Below are positions 45,076 through 53,632 of a stretch of 64,000 nucleotides of DNA, one piece after another. The DNA comes from JBDWFY01 sp965275915. Its GTDB lineage: Bacteria; Pseudomonadota; Alphaproteobacteria; Rhizobiales; Stappiaceae. Under the pieces are notes generated by a model, which saw only the letters and a list, made by a program, of their open reading frames with translations, was not told the DNA's origin and did not search any database. The stretch is from the NCBI GenBank assembly GCA_965275915.1, contig CBDHYI010000004.1, positions 248,001 through 312,000 on the forward strand, written 5' to 3'. Each line of letters opens with the position of its first letter. The stretch's first letter is position 1. The position numbers were made by a program, and so were the translations under genes.

Positions 45076-45723
45076 ATGAGCAGAAAAAGTGCCCTCATCG
45101 CGTGGGGTGGCTGGGAAGGCCATACCCCCCGACAGAGTTCTGAGGTCGTTCGCACCATTCTTGAAGGCCATGGATTCGATGTCGTCCTTAATGATGGAAC
45201 GTCAGCATTCGCCGACCCGGCGCTCCCCACGTTCGATCTTATCGTGCCGGCGATTACGATGTCGGAGATTGAAAAAGAGGAATTGCAAAATCTCCTCGCA
45301 GCGGTACGAGCCGGATGCGGGCTGGCCGGCTTTCACGGGTTGATGTGCGATTCTTTCAGAAACGAGCCGGGTTACCAGTTTATGACCGGCGGCCAATGGG
45401 TGGCCCATCCCGGCGACATCATCGATTACAGGATCGACATCGCCAAGCCTGACGATCCCATTATGGCCGGACTTGAAAGCTTCAACTACCGGTCGGAACA
45501 ATATTTCATGCATGTCGACCCAAGCATCGAGGTGCTGGCGACCACAACATTTGACGGCACATATTTTGACGAAATTGACGGTGTTGTCATGCCGGTGGTC
45601 TGGAAACGTCGCTTTGGCAGGGGACGCGTGTTTTACAGTTCCCTGGGCCATGTCGCGGAGGAGTTCGACGTGCCGCAAATGCGGACAATCTTTGAAAGAG
45701 GCGCGCTGTGGGCTGCGCGTTAA
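45076..45723 (+). CDS. ThuA-like domain protein
   Basis: ThuA proteins have a class I glutamine amidotransferase-like fold and are linked to trehalose and other sugar use in rhizobia. It has 215 residues. The N terminus ALIAWGGWEGHTPRQ, central LAGFHGLMCDSFR and the late WKRRFGRGRVFYSSLGH fit the family. The Cys-nucleophile position of true amidotransferases is not conserved in ThuA proteins. It stands alone on + and is convergent with the RND pump. The substrate is not evident. Confidence 0.85.
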   Translation: MSRKSALIAWGGWEGHTPRQSSEVVRTILEGHGFDVVLNDGTSAFADPALPTFDLIVPAITMSEIEKEELQNLLAAVRAGCGLAGFHGLMCDSFRNEPGYQFMTGGQWVAHPGDIIDYRIDIAKPDDPIMAGLESFNYRSEQYFMHVDPSIEVLATTTFDGTYFDEIDGVVMPVVWKRRFGRGRVFYSSLGHVAEEFDVPQMRTIFERGALWAAR

Positions 45724-45787
45724 ACAAAGAGTTGGGGCATTTCACGCGACCCGGCGATCGCGAGAATTGCCCTGAATACAGAGAGTG

Positions 45788-48700
45788 TTACTCAGCCACC
45801 GTCTGCCGCCCGGAAGGCAAGGACAACAGGCGTCTTATTTTCTCCCGAGCTGTCTGAAAGGCGGCGTAGAGAACCGGAATCATCAGAAGGCCCAGTGTGC
45901 TGTCCAGAATCATACCGGCAAAAACCGGAATACCGATGGAGATGCGCCCTGCCGCACCGGCCCCACTGGCCAATACGAGCGGCAATACGCCGATGATAAA
46001 ACACAGGCCGGTCATGGTGACGGGTCGAAAGCGGATGCGGGCGGCGGTCAGGGCCGCATCGTGGATGCTCGCCCCCTGCTCTCTTGCCACCTTGGCAAAT
46101 TCAACCACCATGATGGCTTTTTTCGCCGCCAAGCCGATGAGCAGTACAATTCCTATCTGGGCATAGATGTTGTTGTTCAGAAACGACAGTACCAGCATCG
46201 GCAACAATGCGCCGCAAATCGCAAAAACGGTCGATGCCATGACCGCCATGGGCAGGGTCCAGCTCTCATATTGAGCGACCAGGCACAGATAAGCGAAAAC
46301 AACCGCCAGAATGAGAATATAAGTCACGAGACCACCGGCCTCGATTTCCTGAAGGGTGACACCGCTCCAGGCGATGTCATAGCCGGCCGGCAACGTGCTG
46401 TCGGCAATCGTCTTCATCGCCGCAATCGCCTCACCTGAGCTGTACCCATCGGTAATCTGACCGCTGATGCTGGCTGATGGCGAAAGGTTGAAGCGGGCGA
46501 TGGTATCCGGACCGATGACCGGATTCCTGCTGATCAGACCGCGGAGAGGAAAAATATCCCCATCGGCGTTTTTGACATAGATATTCTCAATATCTTCAAC
46601 CGATTGCCGAAACGGTGCATCCGCCGACATAACAACCCAGTAAACACGACCGTCCTTGACGAAGTTATTAATATAGAGCGAACCCAGATTTGCCTGTAAA
46701 GCCGTGAAAATATCGCTGACTTCCACGCCCAGAGTTTCGGCGCGGTCCCGGTCAATAGAGAGGTGAAACTGCGGCGATGCGGCGCTGTATTCGCTGTGCG
46801 CCGAATGGAATTGAGGCGCGGATCGGAGCGCTGACAAAAAAGCGTTCTTCGTTGCATCGAGATCCGTCGGCGACCCTCCCCCAACATCCAGCAGTTTCGC
46901 CGAGACCCCGCCGGTTGATCCGACACCGTGAATGGCGGGTAACGGAAATACAAAGGCTTCAGCCGCGGGGACAGTCGCGAATTTCGAATCCAGCGTGCGC
47001 ATGATCGAGTACCACTGTGTGTCCTGAGACGTGCGATTCTCCCAAGGCTCAAGAACGATGACGACCATGCCGAGATTCGACTGGCCGCCGCCGAATATGC
47101 TGAAGCCGGAAACGGCGATCGCCTCGGCCACGCCCGGTGTTTCCTGAACCATCTTGCCCAGTTCCGCCATCACGTCTTCCGTACGCTGGAGCGACGCACC
47201 GTCCGGAAGCGAAACAGCGGACATCAGTACACCGTTGTCTTCGGGGGGAATGAACCCGGTTGGAATGATGCGGAAAAGATAAATCGTCCCGCCGACAACG
47301 CAGGCAAAGACCACAAGACTCAGCGCCATATGGCGAAGCGAAAAGCCGACAAGGCGCACATACCCGTTACGGAGTTTTTCCATGCCGACGGGAATGAAAC
47401 GCAAAACACCCTTCGGTTTGCCCGTATCCCTGCGAAGCAGATTGGCACACAGGACCGGGCCAAGCGTCAACGCATTGATCGCCGACAAGCCGAAGGCAAA
47501 GATAATGGTCAGGGCAAATTCCAGATAGATTTCTCCGGTAATGCCGGGGAAAAAGCACACCGGAACGAAAACCGCTGCAAGGACGAACGTGGTGGCGACG
47601 ATCGGCCGGGTCACCTCCGACATGGCCTTCAGGGTCGCCTCTCTGGGCTCAAGACCGTACTGTTCCATGATGCGTTCGGCATTCTCAATAATGACAATCG
47701 CATCATCGACCACAAGCGTAATCGCCAGAACAATGGCAAACAGCGTGATCATATTGGCGCTGAAGCCGACCAGATAGATCAGCCCGCAGGTCCCCAGAAG
47801 CGAAACCGGGATGGCAATTGCCGGAACGATCGTCGCCCGCCAACTCAGCAGAAACAGGAAGGTAACGCCAATCACCAGAAGGGCGGTAATTCCGAGGGTA
47901 ACAGCAATTTCCCGCAGTGATGCGCGAACAGCCTTTGTGACATCGTAAGTCAGTTCATACGTGATATCATCGGGAAACTTGTCAGCAAGCCTCTCCATTT
48001 CGGAATAGACCGCGTCGGCAATATCAAGAGCGTTCGCTCCGCTTTCCTGATAAATCGCAACAACCGCAGACGGATTGCCGTTGAAGCGTGCCGAGGACGA
48101 GTAACTCTCCGATCCTAATTCAATCCGGGCGACATCCTTAAGACGAACAAGGGAACCGTCCGAATTGGCAAGAACGATGATATTTTCGAATTCCTCGGCG
48201 GTTTTCAGCACGCCGTCCGCTTTAAGGGTAAACTGGAATTCGGTTTTCTCGTCCCCGAAGGGCGGCGCACCGACCGTTCCGGCCGCGGCTTCCACGTTCT
48301 GGTTGCTGATCGCTGTTGCGACATCCGCGGATGTGAGGTCCAGAGCCGCCATCCTGTCCGGATCGGTCCAGACACGCATGCTGTAGCTGAGCGGGCCGAA
48401 CTGATTAACGGCCCCGACCCCGTTTATCCGCGCCAGAGGTTCCTGCAGATAGTTGGCTGCATAGTTGCTTAGAAACAGGTTGTCATGGGTCCCGTTCGGC
48501 GAGAGCAGGTTCACGACCTGGATCATATCGCCGGACTGCTTGGACGTTGAGATGCCCTGTTGCGTGACCGCCTCCGGCAGAATGGGCTCCGCCAGCGCCA
48601 CCCGGTTCTGGACATTGATCGCCGCGATATCCGGATCCGTGCCCACTTCGAAAGTTATCTCAAGCGAATAGCTGCCTTCATTGGAACTGGTGGAGGACAT

Positions 48701-48934
48701 GTAAATCATGTTCTCCACCCCGTTGACCTGTTCTTCAATCGGGGTTGCAACGGCGTCCTGAATGAGAGCCGCGTTGGCACCCGGATAAGAGGCGGTCACA
48801 TAAACCTGCGGCGGAGCTATGTCTGGAAACTGGGCAATGGGCAGCAAAAGAATCGCAATGCAGCCGATGAGGCTGGTGAAAATCGCAATGACCAGCGCGA
48901 ATTTCGGCCGGTCGATAAAATAACTGGAGATCAT
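45788..48934 (-). CDS. RND-family multidrug efflux permease (AcrB/HAE1 type)
   Basis: Proton-driven inner-membrane pump of a tripartite exporter. It has 1048 residues from the ATG at 48934, which overlaps the adaptor stop by four bases (ATGA); the longer frame is not needed. The 12-helix pattern with two periplasmic loops is clear. The proton relay is conserved: VVDDAIVIIENAERI in helix 4 and GLAAKKAIMVVEFAK in helix 10. No outer-membrane TolC-like gene is in the window, so it probably uses one from elsewhere. Confidence 0.94.
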   Translation of the reverse strand: MISSYFIDRPKFALVIAIFTSLIGCIAILLLPIAQFPDIAPPQVYVTASYPGANAALIQDAVATPIEEQVNGVENMIYMSSTSSNEGSYSLEITFEVGTDPDIAAINVQNRVALAEPILPEAVTQQGISTSKQSGDMIQVVNLLSPNGTHDNLFLSNYAANYLQEPLARINGVGAVNQFGPLSYSMRVWTDPDRMAALDLTSADVATAISNQNVEAAAGTVGAPPFGDEKTEFQFTLKADGVLKTAEEFENIIVLANSDGSLVRLKDVARIELGSESYSSSARFNGNPSAVVAIYQESGANALDIADAVYSEMERLADKFPDDITYELTYDVTKAVRASLREIAVTLGITALLVIGVTFLFLLSWRATIVPAIAIPVSLLGTCGLIYLVGFSANMITLFAIVLAITLVVDDAIVIIENAERIMEQYGLEPREATLKAMSEVTRPIVATTFVLAAVFVPVCFFPGITGEIYLEFALTIIFAFGLSAINALTLGPVLCANLLRRDTGKPKGVLRFIPVGMEKLRNGYVRLVGFSLRHMALSLVVFACVVGGTIYLFRIIPTGFIPPEDNGVLMSAVSLPDGASLQRTEDVMAELGKMVQETPGVAEAIAVSGFSIFGGGQSNLGMVVIVLEPWENRTSQDTQWYSIMRTLDSKFATVPAAEAFVFPLPAIHGVGSTGGVSAKLLDVGGGSPTDLDATKNAFLSALRSAPQFHSAHSEYSAASPQFHLSIDRDRAETLGVEVSDIFTALQANLGSLYINNFVKDGRVYWVVMSADAPFRQSVEDIENIYVKNADGDIFPLRGLISRNPVIGPDTIARFNLSPSASISGQITDGYSSGEAIAAMKTIADSTLPAGYDIAWSGVTLQEIEAGGLVTYILILAVVFAYLCLVAQYESWTLPMAVMASTVFAICGALLPMLVLSFLNNNIYAQIGIVLLIGLAAKKAIMVVEFAKVAREQGASIHDAALTAARIRFRPVTMTGLCFIIGVLPLVLASGAGAAGRISIGIPVFAGMILDSTLGLLMIPVLYAAFQTAREKIRRLLSLPSGRQTVAE

Positions 48935-50067
48935 TTCGACGACCCTTGACCGTCGGCCGCAGATTGATCGTCCGAAGAAACGACTTTGACCTCTTCTCCC
49001 GCTTTCACTTTCTGCAAGCCGGCAACAATGACCCTGTCCTTGGCCGCGAGCCCTGATGAAACGGCCCACGCGCCGCTTAACTGCCGCCCCAAGGTGACAT
49101 CGCGGCGTTCAACCACATTTTTGTCGTTGACGAGAAAGACGAAGTGCCCTGATTTATCCAGTTGCAGGGCGGCCTGCGGAACGGCGACGACGGGTTTTGA
49201 CTCGGGGTCCTTCAATCGCACGGAAACAAACTGACCCGGTATCAGCAGACCCTTGTCATTTGGAAAACTGGCCCTCAGTTCTATCGTATCGGAAGACTCC
49301 TGGACTTCAATATCCACATAATCGATGGCACCGGCGGAAGTATAATCTGTTCCGTCTGCAAGACCGATGATCACCTGGAGACGCGAGCCCTCCGGCGTGA
49401 TTGCGCCTTGCTTCCGCTTTTCCAGAAGCTCTTTTTCACTGATAAAAAAACTGACATAGATCGGATCGATGCTGGTTATGGTCGCCAGCGTCCCGCTGCT
49501 GGAGCTGACAAGATTGCCGACATTGATGGCCGTTTTGCCGATGCGTCCGTCAATCGGGCTGACAATATCGGTGTAACCGAGACTGATTTTTGCTGTTTCA
49601 AGCTCCGCAGCAGCCGCCGTGACCGCGGCCTTGTCGGAACCGAACGTGGCTTCCGCGGAATCGACGATCGACTGAGCGATATCTCCCCTCTTCAGCAACT
49701 CGCGCTGTCTTTCCAGATTGACCTCGGCATTTTTCGCCGTTGCCTTGGCCCCGGCAAGATCCGCTTCCGCTTTGTCCACGTCGGCCTGAAATGCGGCTTT
49801 ATCGATCTGATAGAGGACGTCTCCGGCTTTAACCAGATGACCTTCTGTGAAAAGCCGCTTGTCAAGAACGCCTTCCACCCGTGCCTGAACGCTCACTGTT
49901 TTGACCGCCTGCACCCGACCGACATGCCTCTCGCGGTCTTGCGCCAAAACTTCACCGGCCTCTTTTACAATGACGCTTGGCGGCGAGGCCTGATCCGACT
50001 GAGCCGACGCCGAATGAACAAACGAAATCGTTGCGATGATGGTGAAGAGCAAAAATCTTTTGATCAT
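48931..50067 (-). CDS. RND efflux periplasmic adaptor (membrane fusion protein)
   Basis: It links the RND pump to the outer-membrane channel. It has 378 residues. A signal peptide (MIKRFLLFTIIATISFVHSASA) without a lipobox Cys is followed by the barrel-sandwich hybrid (lipoyl-like) halves VQARVEGVLDKRLFTEGHLV and VSPIDGRIGKTAINVGNLVS around an alpha-helical hairpin, then the beta-barrel. The RND gene follows with a 4-base overlap. Confidence 0.93.
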   Translation of the reverse strand: MIKRFLLFTIIATISFVHSASAQSDQASPPSVIVKEAGEVLAQDRERHVGRVQAVKTVSVQARVEGVLDKRLFTEGHLVKAGDVLYQIDKAAFQADVDKAEADLAGAKATAKNAEVNLERQRELLKRGDIAQSIVDSAEATFGSDKAAVTAAAAELETAKISLGYTDIVSPIDGRIGKTAINVGNLVSSSSGTLATITSIDPIYVSFFISEKELLEKRKQGAITPEGSRLQVIIGLADGTDYTSAGAIDYVDIEVQESSDTIELRASFPNDKGLLIPGQFVSVRLKDPESKPVVAVPQAALQLDKSGHFVFLVNDKNVVERRDVTLGRQLSGAWAVSSGLAAKDRVIVAGLQKVKAGEEVKVVSSDDQSAADGQGSSK

Positions 50068-50212
50068 GAAACGATTCGCGGCTGCAATTATCGATGCTGA
50101 GTTAGACGAATAGTTTCCGATTTCCAGCCGTCCATCAACAGAATAACCGGCGCGAAACGATTTTTATTACAATTATACCGTGCAGATTGTCGCAAAAGCC
50201 TAAATTTTGCGG

Positions 50213-51748
50213 TCAGCTTTGAGCAGTCTCCGGAGTTCCGGCCTTGCTTGCAATCAGTGGAACCAGGACCGCTCCTATGGCGCAAACCACGACCAGATAC
50301 CACATCGCGCCGCTGTAACCGGCCATGAATGCGTCCTTGAACATCGGCAGAATTTTGTCCTCAAGACCAGGTGTCAGTTTGGCAAGTGTCGCCTGAGCAC
50401 CGCTTGGGTCCGACAGGAGGCTGCGCACCAGTTCCAGGTCTTTTTGCGAGAGGTGAACACCGGCCTCAGCGAGCGCACTGTCAAGGCGTCGTTTATCCAG
50501 TTCCTCAAACAACAACCCACCGATTGCCAGCCCGATGCTCGATCCGAAATTCCAGATGGTATAAAGCGTTCCGATTGCGAGCCCGGCGGCCGCTGCCGGG
50601 AGGGCCGATGTTGCAAGCAGTGTTGCAGTGGCCTGCTGGAGCCCCCACCCAAGGCCGAAAAGACCAAGCCCCAGAAGCACAAACAGCACGGGGCTTGCGG
50701 GCTCAAAGAAAGTCTGTGTCAACGCCGCCAAGGCCAGGCAAACCTGTCCGGCGGTGATGAACCCGATCGGCCCCAACCGGTCTGCCATGCCGCCGATGAG
50801 GGGCGGGATGATCACCACCAGCGAGGAGATCGGCAACAGCATCATACCGGCAATATACGGGATCTCGTTGCGAACGGTCTGCAGGTACAGCGGCGGCAGA
50901 AAGCTGCCCACGGCAATAAATCCGCCAAGACTGATCGCCACCACAACGGCGGACAGAAAACGAGGCTTCCTGAAAAGCTCGAAATCGATGATCGGACTGT
51001 CGGCTTTGCGCTCAATCTGAAGAAAAATTCCAAGAAGCACGATGCCGACAACCGCAAGCAGCAGAGTCTCGGGCGCCACCCAGCCCCAGTTATTGGCTTT
51101 CATAATGACGGTCACCAGCGAAGCCATGCCCGGCACGAAAAAGACCAAGCCGAGCCAGTCGACTTTTTCGTTCGCCTGTTTGGGTGTCTCAAGCAGTGTC
51201 CTTGATGCGATCAGAAAGCCGACAATCACAACAGGCACATTGACGTAAAACGCCCAGCGCCAGGAAAGCACGGAAAGAAACAGTCCGCCCAGCAATGGAC
51301 CCACTGCCATACCGAAACCGGTAATGCTCATGAAAATCGCCAGCGCCCGACCGTGCTCCGCTTCGGGAAAGTGGTGCGTCGAAAGCGCCGCCCCGCATGT
51401 CAAAGTGACCGCGCCCGCGATTCCCTGAACAAAGCGGCAGGCAATCAGAAATTCCGGGCTCTGCGCCGTCCCGGCCAGAAAAGAGGCGAGCGCAAATACG
51501 ATGACACCGGTGTAAAGAACTTTGCGCCGTCCCCAGATGTCTCCCAGCCGACCCATCGTAACCATGAAGACGGTCAGCATCAGGAAGAATGAGTTCATCA
51601 CCCACTGCAACTGATCCACTGTCGCATTCAGTTCCCGCTGGATTCCGGGCAGGATCGTGTTGACAATCGTGAAATCGATAAAAACAACGAAGCTCAGAAT
51701 GCTGATACCGGTCAGCGCAACCCAGCGTTTCGGATACGGTTCCGCCAT
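50213..51748 (-). CDS. MFS drug exporter, DHA2 (EmrB/QacA) family
   Basis: Proton antiporter with 14 membrane helices. It has 511 residues from the ATG at 51748, with GGGGGA upstream. Helix 2-3 loop motif A is GRLGDIWGRRKVLYTG, the helix 1 motif is DFTIVNTILPGIQREL, and the helix 5 motif C region is GFGMAVGPLLGG. It lies 145 bases upstream of the RND adaptor on the same strand; whether the three genes are one operon is open. The drug is unknown. Confidence 0.92.
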   Translation of the reverse strand: MAEPYPKRWVALTGISILSFVVFIDFTIVNTILPGIQRELNATVDQLQWVMNSFFLMLTVFMVTMGRLGDIWGRRKVLYTGVIVFALASFLAGTAQSPEFLIACRFVQGIAGAVTLTCGAALSTHHFPEAEHGRALAIFMSITGFGMAVGPLLGGLFLSVLSWRWAFYVNVPVVIVGFLIASRTLLETPKQANEKVDWLGLVFFVPGMASLVTVIMKANNWGWVAPETLLLAVVGIVLLGIFLQIERKADSPIIDFELFRKPRFLSAVVVAISLGGFIAVGSFLPPLYLQTVRNEIPYIAGMMLLPISSLVVIIPPLIGGMADRLGPIGFITAGQVCLALAALTQTFFEPASPVLFVLLGLGLFGLGWGLQQATATLLATSALPAAAAGLAIGTLYTIWNFGSSIGLAIGGLLFEELDKRRLDSALAEAGVHLSQKDLELVRSLLSDPSGAQATLAKLTPGLEDKILPMFKDAFMAGYSGAMWYLVVVCAIGAVLVPLIASKAGTPETAQS

Positions 51749-51996
51749 GTTGTCCCCCAAGGCAGCTGTCTTGCGGCGCACTCAAATAATTTCATTACAA
51801 TCAATACCGGACAGGAGCTAAGCAGGGATTGAGCGGATAAGTCAATTGCAAGAACAGACACGCGGACCTGCGCACGGCAGCCACTCAATTCATGCTTGCA
51901 GACAACGGCTTTTGCAGTCATCACAGTCCCGCGGGCGTCTCAGGAAACCCAAAAAAAGCAAGACCTCCGTCCATAACGCAGGGAATCGTCGTTCAA

Positions 51997-53274
51997 ATGA
52001 CCACAACAGACTCCAAGCTGACCCCTCGGGCAATCCTTGCAACCTCCAGCGGCAACCTGCTGGAGTGGTATGATTTTACGGTCTACGGCTTTATGGCTCC
52101 AATCCTGGGGAAACTGTTTTTTCCCTCGGACGATTATGTCGCCTCACTTTTGTCCGCCTTTGCGGTTTTGGCGGTCGGCTATGCCGCCCGCCCGATCGGC
52201 AGTGTGATTTTCGGTCACATGGGCGATCGCGTGGGGCGTAAACCGGCACTGCTTTTGTCGATTTCCTTCATGGGATTCGGTTCCCTGTTGATTGCCGTGT
52301 TGCCCACTTACGAACAAATCGGCATCAGCGCCGCGATCTTTCTGATCGCAATAAGAATTGTTCAGGGTATTTCGGTTGCCGGAGAGTACACCTCATCCGG
52401 CATTCTCATGATTGAACAAACCGGTGCGAAATTCAGAGGTTTCGTGGGAAGCTGGGTGGCTTTTGCAATGCTGATGGGATGTGTTGCCGGCTCCGGGGTT
52501 CCGGCGCTCGTCGATATGTTTTTGACCTCCGAACAAATGGAGGCGTGGGGCTGGCGAGTTCCTTTTTTGCTTGGCGGCGTCGTTGCGCTTTTCAGCTTTT
52601 TCCTGCGCATCAGCCTCCATGAATCTTCGCAATTGGCGAAACCTGAGAGGCGCGAGCGGTTTCCGATTGTTGAAGCAATAAGAAAATACTGGTCGCTCAT
52701 TCTTCAGATGATCGTCCTGCTGATTCCGACAGCGGTCATTTACTTTGTCATTTTCGTGTATGCGGCATCGTACCTGACCACGCAAATGCATTTCACATCC
52801 GCGCAGGCGCTCGATCTGACCACCATCAATCTTATTTTTCTTGCGGTCACAGCCCTTTTGGCGGGATACGCCTCGGACAGATTCGGCCGCCGAACGATTT
52901 TTCTTGTCGGTGCAATCGGGACACTGTTCGCCGCCATCCCGTGCTGGTGGCTGATGCACCAGCAGAGCCTGATGCTGGTTTTTCTGGGACAGATCGGGTT
53001 TTCAGCATTCAACGCGATCGGGTGGGCCCTTTCAATCACGGTTCTATGCGAAATGGCACCGACGTCGCTCCGATGCAGTATCGTGGCTCTCGGATATAAC
53101 GGCTGCATGGCGATTTTCGGCGGCACAACCCCTTTCGTGGCGACATATCTTGTCAACCGCACCGGAGATGATTTTGCGCCCGCTTATTATGTCCTGATCG
53201 CAACACTTGCATCGCTTGTCGTCATTTTGCGACTGCCCCGGTTGACGGAAAAAAGCCAAATCTCCGGTCTGTGA
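51997..53274 (+). CDS. MFS metabolite:H+ symporter, MHS family
   Basis: It has 425 residues from the ATG at 51997. The N-terminal SSGNLLEWYDFTVYGFMAP segment is the MHS hallmark, and motif A is GHMGDRVGRKPAL. Members import organic acids or compatible solutes such as citrate, alpha-ketoglutarate, proline or betaine; the substrate cannot be told. The gene is divergent from the DHA2 exporter, with about 250 bases between them. The frame extends upstream to 51892 without a better start. Confidence 0.9.
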   Translation: MTTTDSKLTPRAILATSSGNLLEWYDFTVYGFMAPILGKLFFPSDDYVASLLSAFAVLAVGYAARPIGSVIFGHMGDRVGRKPALLLSISFMGFGSLLIAVLPTYEQIGISAAIFLIAIRIVQGISVAGEYTSSGILMIEQTGAKFRGFVGSWVAFAMLMGCVAGSGVPALVDMFLTSEQMEAWGWRVPFLLGGVVALFSFFLRISLHESSQLAKPERRERFPIVEAIRKYWSLILQMIVLLIPTAVIYFVIFVYAASYLTTQMHFTSAQALDLTTINLIFLAVTALLAGYASDRFGRRTIFLVGAIGTLFAAIPCWWLMHQQSLMLVFLGQIGFSAFNAIGWALSITVLCEMAPTSLRCSIVALGYNGCMAIFGGTTPFVATYLVNRTGDDFAPAYYVLIATLASLVVILRLPRLTEKSQISGL

Positions 53275-53632
53275 TGCCCTCTCTTTGCAGTCTTTTCGTC
53301 TGCGCCTGTTTATCCGGGCCGCGCATCACCGATCGGACCAACGTGGATATCCTTTCGCAAAGACCGGCGGATATTTACTTTCCCCGAGGCCTCACTTATT
53401 TAGGGGCTGCTGTCGCAAAACTGTCATGATCGGATCAACAAACTGACTTCGGCGGAGTATGCCGCATACCCGGTGGAAACGTTGGCGATCCGCGCACGAC
53501 CATCGCCAAAAAAAGAGCGATAAATAGGCCGACAGATTTGACCCGATTTCTTATTCCAACGTATTCCAAATCAACGGCTTTACTTTCTGAGGACGCAATG
53601 AGATCTGGAAACCGGAATGAGGCTGCCTGTTA
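53275..53632. other. Gap of 358 bases with no gene
   Basis: No coding frame or RNA gene could be supported. A TTGGCGAT/ATCGCCAA hairpin at 53482-53509 is followed by A, not T, on the + strand and is not a terminator in either direction. The region must hold the promoter of the MMPL-like gene. Confidence 0.5.

Noticed and set aside
53482..53514. Hairpin TTGGCGAT/ATCGCCAA with A-run
   Set aside because: It looked like a terminator, but T follows the stem on neither strand.
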